From Bacteroidota bacterium (GTDB lineage Bacteria > Bacteroidota > Bacteroidia > Chitinophagales > Chitinophagaceae): 62,172 nucleotides of DNA. The position numbers and the translations under genes were made by a program. The stretch is taken from the NCBI GenBank assembly GCA_947476825.1, contig CANJRV010000004.1, positions 1-62,172 on the forward strand, read 5' to 3'. Of this stretch, positions 55,510 to 62,172 are shown in pieces (positions within the stretch are counted from its first letter, which is position 1; each line of letters begins with the position of its first letter). The notes beneath the pieces are model-generated. The model did no database searches. It saw only the letters and a list, made by a program, of their open reading frames with translations, and had not been told where the DNA came from.

Positions 55510-56007
55510 ATGACTACCAAAATAGAATTATTGAATGCCCATGAAGCCGATTTGCGATTACATCGTTTGGCGTATGAGATTTATGAAAACAATATGGACG
55601 CAGTTGAAATTGTATTAGCAGGTATCATCGATAGGGGATTGGACATCGCCAAGATTTTAAAAAAGAAGATTGAAGAGATAAGCGCTTTGCAAGTGACACT
55701 CATTTCAGTATATATTAATAAAGCAAACCCAATAGAATGCCATATAGTAGAAGAATTTTCGCCAACGAATAAGCATATAATTTTAGTGGACGATGTGGCT
55801 AATTCGGGTAAAACGGTACTCTATGCTTTGAAACCTTTTTTGGATAGTATTCCATCAAAAATTCAAGTGGCGGTGTTGATAGATCGAAAACATAAAAGAT
55901 ATCCTATAGCATCGGATTATATAGGACTTCAACTTTCCACTACTTTACAAGAAAATATTTTAGTTGAAGTGGAGAAGGGAAAAGTGAAGAGTGCTTTTAT
56001 TAATTAG
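55510..56007 (+). CDS. PyrR-like phosphoribosyltransferase family protein
   Basis: 165 aa from ATG 55510. A type I PRTase with the PRPP loop HIILVDDVANSGKTVLYAL (about 96-114; the acidic pair DD is present) and an early LAGIIDRG near 38. The short length and LIDRKHKRYP segment fit the PyrR group, which can be a uracil PRTase or pyrimidine regulator. No pyrimidine gene lies nearby, so the role cannot be fixed. The repeat tract at 56008 begins right at its stop. Confidence 0.78.
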   Translation: MTTKIELLNAHEADLRLHRLAYEIYENNMDAVEIVLAGIIDRGLDIAKILKKKIEEISALQVTLISVYINKANPIECHIVEEFSPTNKHIILVDDVANSGKTVLYALKPFLDSIPSKIQVAVLIDRKHKRYPIASDYIGLQLSTTLQENILVEVEKGKVKSAFIN

Positions 56008-56106
56008 ATTTGAAAATGAGTTAATTCGAGAATGGGGGTAATTTGAAGATTTGAAAATGAGGACTAATTTGGAGATGAGGGAATTTGAAGATTTGAAAAT
56101 GGGCGT
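56008..56106. repeat. TTTGAAGATTTGAAAATG low-complexity tract
   Basis: About 100 bp of GATTTGAAAATGAG and AATTTGAAGATTTG units with small changes, starting at the stop codon of the previous gene. Same style as the tract between atpD and atpC. Confidence 0.7.
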
Positions 56107-56159
56107 AATATTTTATAGATGCGTAAACTCATTATGTAGACCAAGACTACTTTTATGCG

Positions 56160-57233
56160 ATGAATACTACTTTAAACACCAAGGAAATGGTTAAAGGCAG
56201 AGGGGCACAACTCAATCCTACAAATAAATTCTCGATATCAGCCTATGCAGTAGAGCATCCAGAAGCGATTGATGATTGGGAAAAAGAAAAAATAAATACA
56301 CAATATTTTCAAGAAGACGGCAAGACTATTCTGAATAAAGTAGACAGTCCGGATATACCCATGTCTTATTCATTGAATCCTTATCAAGGTTGTGAGCATG
56401 GCTGTGTTTATTGCTATGCACGTAATTCGCATGAATACTGGGGTTTCAGCGCAGGTGTTGATTTTGAAAGTAAGATAGTAGTAAAAAAAAGAGCCCCTGA
56501 ATTATTGCGCGATTTATTTAGCAGTAAAAAATGGCAACCGACGCCAATTTCATTATCTGGTAATACAGATTGTTATCAGCCCATTGAACGCAAACTAGAA
56601 ATCACTCGAAAAATTTTAGAAGTGTGCTTGGAGTATCAAAATCCAGTTGGCATTATAACAAAGAATGCCTTGGTGCTTCGCGACATAGACTTGCTGCAAG
56701 AATTGGCGAAAAAAAATTTAGTAAGTGTCTATACATCCATTACTTCTGTGGATGAAGATTTGCGTAGAAAGCTTGAGCCACGGACCTCTAAGTATGCAGA
56801 TCGATTGAAAATTATTGAAACACTGTCAAAAGCAAATATTTATACTGGCGTCATGAATGCGCCTATTATACCAGGACTCAATGACAGCCACATGCATGAA
56901 GTATTGCGCCGAAGTGCCTTGGCAGGAGCGCAGGCTGCGGGTTATACCATCATCCGATTGAACGGTGCTATTGGTCCCATATTTAAAGATTGGTTGAGTA
57001 TGGCTTTCCCAGATAGAGCACAGAAAGTTTGGAACATGATAAGCGATTGCCATGGCGGTGCGGTGAATGATAGTCGAATTGGCACACGTATGAAAGGAGA
57101 AGGAATTATTGCAGATATAATTTACCAGCAGTTTCAATTGTATTGTAAACAGTTTCATTTGAATGAAACGAAATATACCTACAATACTTCTGATTTTATT
57201 CGCCATAAACCAGGACAGCTCAGGTTATTTTAG
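56160..57233 (+). CDS. PA0069 family radical SAM protein
   Basis: 357 aa. The radical SAM cluster motif [10 protein letters not shown] (CxxxCxxC, about residues 81-90) sits in [20 protein letters not shown]. It is followed by [13 protein letters not shown] (about 140) and [10 protein letters not shown] (about 233), features of the spore-photoproduct-lyase-like PA0069 group. The reaction is unknown; relatives are predicted to act on nucleic acid. Its end overlaps the untranslated lead of the peptidyl-prolyl isomerase gene by nothing; the gap to that ATG is 97 bp. Confidence 0.85.
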   Translation: MNTTLNTKEMVKGRGAQLNPTNKFSISAYAVEHPEAIDDWEKEKINTQYFQEDGKTILNKVDSPDIPMSYSLNPYQGCEHGCVYCYARNSHEYWGFSAGVDFESKIVVKKRAPELLRDLFSSKKWQPTPISLSGNTDCYQPIERKLEITRKILEVCLEYQNPVGIITKNALVLRDIDLLQELAKKNLVSVYTSITSVDEDLRRKLEPRTSKYADRLKIIETLSKANIYTGVMNAPIIPGLNDSHMHEVLRRSALAGAQAAGYTIIRLNGAIGPIFKDWLSMAFPDRAQKVWNMISDCHGGAVNDSRIGTRMKGEGIIADIIYQQFQLYCKQFHLNETKYTYNTSDFIRHKPGQLRLF

Positions 57234-57330
57234 CAAATCGTATTTGCTGACACGAGAAGTCTGGCAAAATATATTTCTTGATTGTCCTTCGTCATTAATA
57301 ATTATCTTCGCCGCCAAAATAAAAAAAACA

Positions 57331-57768
57331 ATGACAAATACTACAGGCGAAATACATACATCGAAAGGGATTATGAAAGTTAGTTTTTATGATCAAGATG
57401 CACCAAATACAGTGGCTAATTTTGTAAAACTGTCAAAGAGTGGATTCTATGATGGGCTTACTTTTCATCGTGTACTTGCTGATTTTGTAATTCAAGGTGG
57501 CTGCCCAGATGGTACTGGCGCTGGCGGACCTGGTTATAAAATCAATTGCGAATTGGACGGCAATAATCAATATCATGATAGAGGTGTACTTTCAATGGCA
57601 CATGCTGGCCGCAACACAGGTGGCTCTCAATTTTTCATTTGTCATAGTCGCAACAACACTTCTCACCTAGATAGAAACCATACTTGTTTTGGTAAAGTAA
57701 CGGATGGATTAGAAGTAATAGATGCCATACAACCTGGTGATAAAATTGAAAAGATAATTATCAACTAA
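57331..57768 (+). CDS. Cyclophilin-type peptidyl-prolyl cis-trans isomerase
   Basis: 145 aa from ATG 57331 ([13 protein letters not shown]). A longer frame back to 57163 exists but overlaps the radical SAM gene and adds no domain. Cyclophilin core: [21 protein letters not shown] (about 46-66, catalytic Arg and Phe), GGSQFFICH (about 99-107) and the [10 protein letters not shown] motif (about 118-127). No signal peptide, so it is cytoplasmic and speeds proline isomerisation during folding. Confidence 0.93.
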   Translation: MTNTTGEIHTSKGIMKVSFYDQDAPNTVANFVKLSKSGFYDGLTFHRVLADFVIQGGCPDGTGAGGPGYKINCELDGNNQYHDRGVLSMAHAGRNTGGSQFFICHSRNNTSHLDRNHTCFGKVTDGLEVIDAIQPGDKIEKIIIN

Positions 57769-57884
57769 CAATTTAGTTTTCAAGTTGATATTTTATTATT
57801 GATGGAGAGCGGATTTTGTTTGGATTATTTACTTATGTATTAAGGTCTGTGCATTCAAATGCAATGCTCTATACCAAAAAAAAT

Positions 57885-58889
57885 CTATATCAATCCTTCC
57901 CTTAATAAATCATGAATATGCACGATGCCTGCATATTTACTTTCGTTCAGAACTAGAAGTTGTGATATGTTGAAGCTGCGCATTTTCTCAACAGCATTGA
58001 CTGCTAATTCATCCTCTTGAATATTTTTTGGAGATGTGTTCATGATGTCTTTGGCTTGCAAATGATTCCAAGTATCATGCGCTTCCAACATGCGACGAAT
58101 ATCACCATCTGTTATAATGCCAGCGAGGGTTTCGTCCTCATTCAACACAGCAGTTGCACCCAATCTTTTACTTGTGATTTCAAGTATTACTTCTTTGATA
58201 TTGGCATGAATATGTACTTGTGGTTTTGCATGTAAGTTGCTTAGGTCAGACACTTTCATATACAGTCTTTTACCCAATGCACCACCCGGATGAAACTTTG
58301 CAAAATCGGCTGGGGTAAATCCTTTTAATTTGAGTAAACAAACAGCCATGGCATCGCCCATAACCATTTGTGCAGTTGTGCTGCTGGTAGGGGCGAGGTT
58401 ATTCGGACAAGCTTCTACCTCTACGGTACAATTGATAAAATAGTGAGCATGAGTTGCTAAAAAGGAAGTGTCTTTTCCGCAAAGTGCAATGGTTGTATTC
58501 CCAAAATTTTTAATCAAAGGCACGAGTACTTTTATTTCTGGGCTCTCTCCACTTTTTGAAATGATCATCACGATATCATTCGTTTGTATCATGCCTAAGT
58601 CGCCATGTATCGCATCGGCAGCATGTAAAAAAGTGGAAGGTGTGCCTGTACTATTGAGTGTGGCAACTATCTTTTGGGCAATGATGGCGCTTTTGCCAAT
58701 ACCACTAATAATCAATCTACCAGTGCTTTTATGGATTTCTTCTATAGCCTCAATGAATGCATCGTTGATGTAAGGAAGGAGATTTTCGATGGCTATTTTT
58801 TCAATGGATAAAGTGTCTACTGCGGTTTGTAGAATGAGATCTTTTTGCAAGGTGTAGTTTTTTGTAAAAGTAAAAAATATGTTGAACAC
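57885..58889 (-). CDS. kdsD: Arabinose-5-phosphate isomerase (KpsF/GutQ type)
   Basis: 334 aa. An SIS sugar-isomerase domain (about 40-180; SGIGKSAIIAQKIVATLNST, SKSGESPEIK) is followed by FHPGGALGKRL (about 210) and two CBS domains (about 220-334). It makes D-arabinose 5-phosphate from ribulose 5-phosphate, the first step to Kdo of LPS. The start is uncertain: the longest frame uses GTG at 58889, and a TTG 14 codons in is possible. The last CBS domain ends at the stop, normal for the family. Monocistronic. Confidence 0.92.
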   Translation of the reverse strand: MFNIFFTFTKNYTLQKDLILQTAVDTLSIEKIAIENLLPYINDAFIEAIEEIHKSTGRLIISGIGKSAIIAQKIVATLNSTGTPSTFLHAADAIHGDLGMIQTNDIVMIISKSGESPEIKVLVPLIKNFGNTTIALCGKDTSFLATHAHYFINCTVEVEACPNNLAPTSSTTAQMVMGDAMAVCLLKLKGFTPADFAKFHPGGALGKRLYMKVSDLSNLHAKPQVHIHANIKEVILEITSKRLGATAVLNEDETLAGIITDGDIRRMLEAHDTWNHLQAKDIMNTSPKNIQEDELAVNAVEKMRSFNISQLLVLNESKYAGIVHIHDLLREGLI

Positions 58890-58992
58890 AGCGCATTATT
58901 CTGAAACAATAAGCAAATGAGAGTTTTGTCATTGACATCGCAAAACGTTATTCGAATTCCATTGCCGATTTGTTGGTGTATTGCGGCAACGA

Positions 58993-59060
58993 TAGTAGTG
59001 GAAATCCTTTTTGCTTGCTCTGACGCAAAAAGATTGAAACGAATAGCGTGTGTGCCGCCC
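58993..59060 (-). repeat. GGTCGGGCTATC-type repeat, copy 3 (decayed)
   Basis: On the minus strand: ATTCGTTTCAATCTTTTTGC, an imperfect hairpin with CAAGCAAAAAGGATT, and TCCACTA. Related to 17091-17166 and to the near-identical pair at 21384 and 61914. Confidence 0.55.
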
Positions 59061-59127
59061 TATTTTTTTTCAATAAAATTTCAGACACCTTATTTTATTT
59101 ATCTTACTTTCCATTACACAAGTGCCA

Positions 59128-59157
59128 AAAAAAAGAGTCACTCTGCAGTGACTCTTT
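59128..59157 (-). terminator. Rho-independent terminator of pnp
   Basis: A 10-bp perfect stem AAAGAGTCAC / GTGACTCTTT with a 6-base loop, followed on the minus strand by a T run, 7 bp after the pnp stop. Confidence 0.85.
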
Positions 59158-59163
59158 CTGATT

Positions 59164-61281
59164 TTAATTATTGCCTTCTGGTTTAGGCATCAACACTTTA
59201 CGCGACAATTTGAATTTGCCTGTCTTAGGATCTGTACCAGTTAATTTTACTTTTACTTGATCGCCTTCTTTTAAAATGCCATCTAAGTTTTCCAAGCGTT
59301 TCCAACTTACTTCACTGATGTGGAGTAAACCTTGTTTGCCTGGCATAAATTCTACGAATGCACCAAATGGCATAATCGTTTTTACAACACTATCATATTC
59401 AGCACCTATTTCTGGAACAGCTGTAATACCACGTATCCATGAAGCTGCTTTTTCTACCGATTCTTTATTGCTAGAGAATATGCTCACTTCACCAGTATTG
59501 CCAACTTCAACTAAATTAATTGTTGTACCAGTTTCGCGTTGTATTTCTTGAATGATTTTTCCACCTGGCCCGATTACCGCACCAATAAATTCTTTGTCAA
59601 TAATCAATTTCAACATACGTGGTGCATGTGGTTTCACTTCTTCTCTATGGGCAGGTATTGCTGCATACATCGCATCCAAAATATGCATACGACCTTGCTT
59701 GGCTTGGTTCAATGCTTGACGCATAATGTCCATACTTAAGCCATCTACTTTGATATCCATTTGTACACCACAAATACCATCGCGAGTACCTGTTACTTTA
59801 AAATCCATATCGCCTAAATGATCTTCATCACCAAGGATATCTGTTAATATCGCAAACTTATCTTCCTTTGTAATCAAGCCCATCGCCACACCACTTACGT
59901 GTTTTGGAATAGGTACACCAGCATCCATCAATGCCATACTACCAGCGCAAACTGTAGCCATAGACGATGATCCATTACTTTCTAAAATATCACTTACCAC
60001 ACGAACGGTATATGCATAATCGCCAGTAGGCATCATTTGTTTCAAAGAACGCATGGCAAGATTACCATGTCCAACTTCACGTCGACTTTGACCTCTCATC
60101 ATCTTCACCTCACCGGTTGAGAATGGTGGGAAATTATAGTGTAAATAGAATTTACTGTAGTTAGATACTTGCGCAGATTCAATTAATAATTCATCTAAAG
60201 GCGTACCCAAAGTTACAGATGTCAAGGATTGTGTTTCTCCTCTTGTAAATAAAGCGCAACCATGTGGAGACGGTAATAAATCTACCATCATATCCAATTG
60301 ACGAACATCTTCTAAGCCACGACCATCAAGTCTTGTACGGTCATTCAACATCATATCACGAACTACATCATATTGCAAATCATGGTAATAATGTCCTACT
60401 AATCCTTTATCTGCATCAGGTAATTCGCCTAAATGTTCAACCAATTCTGCTTGTATTGCTTTGAATGCATCGCTACGTTCGTGTTTGCCAGAAGCTGATT
60501 TGGCGATGGCATATACTTTATCTTTAGCAAAAGCATATACTCTTTCTTGTAATTCTGCATTGCGATAAGGTTTAGTGTATTCGCGTTTAGCAGTAAGTCC
60601 AAGCATATCGCGAAGTTCACGTTGTGCTTGCACTTGTAATTTAATCGCTTCGTGACCTACTTCAATAGCTTGAATCAAATCCTCTTCGCTACACTCTTTA
60701 CTTTCACCTTCTACCATCATGATATTTTTTTCGGTAGCGGCTATGATAAAGTCCATGTCCGAAACTTCCATTTGCGAGCGAGTTGGATTAATGATGAATT
60801 TTCCATCGATACGAGATACACGAACTTCACTAATCATTTCTTGAATAGGAATATCGGAAACAGCAAGTGCTGCAGAGGCTGCTAAACATGCCATGGAATC
60901 AGGCATAATTTCCGCATCGCTCGATACTAAGGAAATCAATACTTGCACATCGCATAAATAATCCTCTGGAAATAATGGACGCAAGGCGCGATCTATTAAT
61001 CGGCTAGTCAATATTTCATAATCATTTAATCGTGCTTCTCTTTTGAAGAAAGAACCTGGTATACGACCAGCGGCACCAAATTTTTCTTGGTAATCAACAG
61101 ATAATGGGAAAAAGTTTTGACCAGTTTTTGGTTCTCTATTGGCAACAACGGTTGCGAGAATAGCGCAATTACCTGCTCTAACAAGTACTGCTCCATCTGC
61201 TTGACGTGCCATACGACCTGTTTCAATGGAGATCATTCTCCCTTCACCAATGTCGAAAGTTTTTGTGTGAATGTTAAACAT
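59164..61281 (-). CDS. pnp: Polyribonucleotide nucleotidyltransferase
   Basis: 705 aa from ATG 61281 (MFNIHTKTFDIGEGR), the usual start; an upstream codon 42 bp earlier is not conserved in style. Two RNase PH domains (about 10-215 and 305-535; FFPLSVDYQEKFGAAGRIPGSF; GDYAYTVRVVSDILESNGSSSMA), a KH domain (about 550-610, GAVIGPGGKIIQEIQ) and an S1 domain (about 620-690). It degrades RNA from the 3' end using phosphate. It follows rpsO as in many bacteria. A terminator lies just after. Confidence 0.97.
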   Translation of the reverse strand: MFNIHTKTFDIGEGRMISIETGRMARQADGAVLVRAGNCAILATVVANREPKTGQNFFPLSVDYQEKFGAAGRIPGSFFKREARLNDYEILTSRLIDRALRPLFPEDYLCDVQVLISLVSSDAEIMPDSMACLAASAALAVSDIPIQEMISEVRVSRIDGKFIINPTRSQMEVSDMDFIIAATEKNIMMVEGESKECSEEDLIQAIEVGHEAIKLQVQAQRELRDMLGLTAKREYTKPYRNAELQERVYAFAKDKVYAIAKSASGKHERSDAFKAIQAELVEHLGELPDADKGLVGHYYHDLQYDVVRDMMLNDRTRLDGRGLEDVRQLDMMVDLLPSPHGCALFTRGETQSLTSVTLGTPLDELLIESAQVSNYSKFYLHYNFPPFSTGEVKMMRGQSRREVGHGNLAMRSLKQMMPTGDYAYTVRVVSDILESNGSSSMATVCAGSMALMDAGVPIPKHVSGVAMGLITKEDKFAILTDILGDEDHLGDMDFKVTGTRDGICGVQMDIKVDGLSMDIMRQALNQAKQGRMHILDAMYAAIPAHREEVKPHAPRMLKLIIDKEFIGAVIGPGGKIIQEIQRETGTTINLVEVGNTGEVSIFSSNKESVEKAASWIRGITAVPEIGAEYDSVVKTIMPFGAFVEFMPGKQGLLHISEVSWKRLENLDGILKEGDQVKVKLTGTDPKTGKFKLSRKVLMPKPEGNN

Positions 61282-61439
61282 ACATTTTGTTTTATTAGTT
61301 TTTAAAATAGAAAAAATATTCAAGCGATATCGTTTGAATAGAAAAAGAAAATGTAACGATTAAATTAATTTCCGTGGGTATTGGAAATCGAAGTGTTGAA
61401 CCTTACGAAATGTCTATAAAAAATTATGCCTTATAAAGA

Positions 61440-61470
61440 GCAATTCCCAACGGTTTGCGTTGGGAATGCT
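61440..61470 (-). terminator. Terminator or attenuator between rpsO and pnp
   Basis: On the minus strand GCATTCCCAAC / GTTGGGAATTGC with a 7-base loop, 10 bp after the rpsO stop. The T tract is weak, so read-through to pnp is likely. rpsO-pnp junctions are known RNase processing sites in other bacteria. Confidence 0.7.
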
Positions 61471-61479
61471 TTTGTAAGA

Positions 61480-61752
61480 TTATTTTCTTAAGCCTAATGT
61501 TACGAGCAGTGCTCTATAACCAGCTAGATTCGTTTTGGATAAATAGGTAAGCAAACTTTTACGTTGACCTACTAGTTGAATTAAACCACGATTAGAACTG
61601 AAGTCTTTTTTGTTTGTTTGCATGTGACCAGAAATATGTTTAATTCTTTCTGTTAACATAGCAATTTGAGCTTCTGTTGAACCTGTGTTAGTTGCACTAC
61701 CACCGTGGGTTTGAAATAATTCTTTTTTGCGTTCGATTGTTAATACTGACAT
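61480..61752 (-). CDS. rpsO: 30S ribosomal protein S15
   Basis: 90 aa from ATG 61752 (MSVLTIERKKELFQTHGGS). The S15 signature covers TGSTEAQIAMLTERIKHISGH, KDFSSNRGLIQLVGQRKSLLTYL and ends in LGLRK. It binds 16S rRNA early in small-subunit assembly. It heads the rpsO-pnp unit; a TACTTTCG box at 61790-61797 is a possible promoter element. Confidence 0.97.
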   Translation of the reverse strand: MSVLTIERKKELFQTHGGSATNTGSTEAQIAMLTERIKHISGHMQTNKKDFSSNRGLIQLVGQRKSLLTYLSKTNLAGYRALLVTLGLRK

Positions 61753-61913
61753 CTTTAAAGTATTAGGGTTTTCTTTTTTTATTCGGGGGCGAAAGTAGTA
61801 CAATCTATTTGATAATCCTACTTTGATTGCTATTTATTCAAAAAAAAATTTGAGCAACCCCGAAAGAATGCCTACAAAGTACTGTATTTACTGCATTCTA
61901 CAATTTTTATTTT

Positions 61914-61990
61914 GGCGTGTCCCTTCGGGTCGGGCTATCACTTCAATCTTTTTTTGAAGAAAAAAAAGGATTTCCGTTCTATCCCTCACG
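61914..61990 (+). repeat. GGTCGGGCTATCAC dispersed repeat, copy 4
   Basis: CTTCGGGTCGGGCTATCACT, then CAATC and a poly-T/poly-A hairpin, GGATTTCCGTTCTATCCCT. It is the inverse of 21384-21463 with only a few changes. Confidence 0.75.
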
Positions 61991-62001
61991 TAGATATCAG
62001 A

Positions 62002-62172
62002 GTGAGAGCGAAGAGAGGAAGCGATGTTAGCATCACGGATGAAGAGGATTGCACGGATGGCACGGATGTTAAAAGGCATAGTGAGATCGAAGAGAGGAAG
62101 CGATGTTAGCATCACGGATGAAGAGGATTGCGCCGATGGTACGGATGTTAAAAGGCATAGTGAGAGCGAAGA
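62002..62172. repeat. 79-bp tandem repeat running off the window
   Basis: Units start at 62002, 62081 and 62160 (GTGAGAGCGAAGAGAGGAAG). Each contains GATGTTAGCATCACGGATG, then GCACGGATG- and ACGGATGTT-type motifs. The two full copies differ at only a few bases. The array continues past the window end; no gene seen. Confidence 0.8.

Overview
The window is a low-GC chromosomal segment from a member of the Bacteroidota, most likely the Chitinophagales/Sphingobacteriales side. The evidence is: several secreted proteins with type IX secretion (T9SS) C-terminal sorting tails, a CarboxypepD_reg/TonB-dependent receptor, an HU-CCDC81/SPOR protein, the Bacteroidota-only DUF6452/DUF6048 pair, starts without Shine-Dalgarno sequences, and TAnnTTTG-type -7 boxes close to start codons. 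No taxonomic search was possible, so this rests on gene families only.

Layout. 1-1.1 kb: right-hand part of an IS630-family element whose transposase is split over two frames. 1.2-2.8 kb: TraB/GumN protein and ZIP transporter. 3.0-5.4 kb: atpD-atpC and a small unknown gene. 5.7-9.2 kb: large DUF4175 coiled-coil protein. 9.3-10.8 kb: broken membrane glycosyltransferase. 11.0-16.9 kb: fatty-acid desaturase, secreted thioredoxin-fold protein, tmk, korB, DUF6452, DUF6048 and a small lipoprotein. 16.9-21.7 kb: a repeat-rich accessory island with REP-like hairpins, decayed T9SS tails, an unusual gene followed by a 21-bp-period repeat array, and a T9SS beta-propeller protein. 21.7-32.8 kb: hisS, a TonB receptor plus a TPR/barrel protein, an HU-SPOR protein, comEC and fdhD. 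33.0-34.1 kb: an interrupted small membrane gene and a YefM/YoeB toxin-antitoxin pair. 34.2-40.7 kb: arfB, lysS, pheT and dnaB. 40.7-45 kb: a secreted DUF1566 protein and a serine recombinase relic abutting tRNA-Arg(UCU). 45-52 kb: a YidD-like operon, then a cluster of exported proteins with a trypsin-like protease and two paralogous outer-membrane proteins. 52-55.4 kb: an Fe-S (CCG / 4Fe-4S membrane) operon interrupted by a HepT/MntA toxin-antitoxin pair. 55.5-61.8 kb: phosphoribosyltransferase, radical SAM protein, peptidyl-prolyl isomerase, kdsD, pnp and rpsO. The window ends in a 79-bp tandem repeat.

How it works together. Most genes are core housekeeping: ATP synthesis, tRNA charging, replication, RNA turnover, nucleotide metabolism and LPS Kdo supply. 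They are interleaved with envelope genes. The gaps between them are unusually full of dispersed repeats of at least five kinds. The most unusual locus is 17.8-19.0 kb: a protein of unknown function followed, inside the same predicted transcription unit, by about 20 units of a 21-bp repeat ending at a strong terminator. Other notable points are a recombinase that has lost its catalytic serine, T9SS tail remnants repeatedly attached to the same REP-like element, and several reading frames broken by single lesions.
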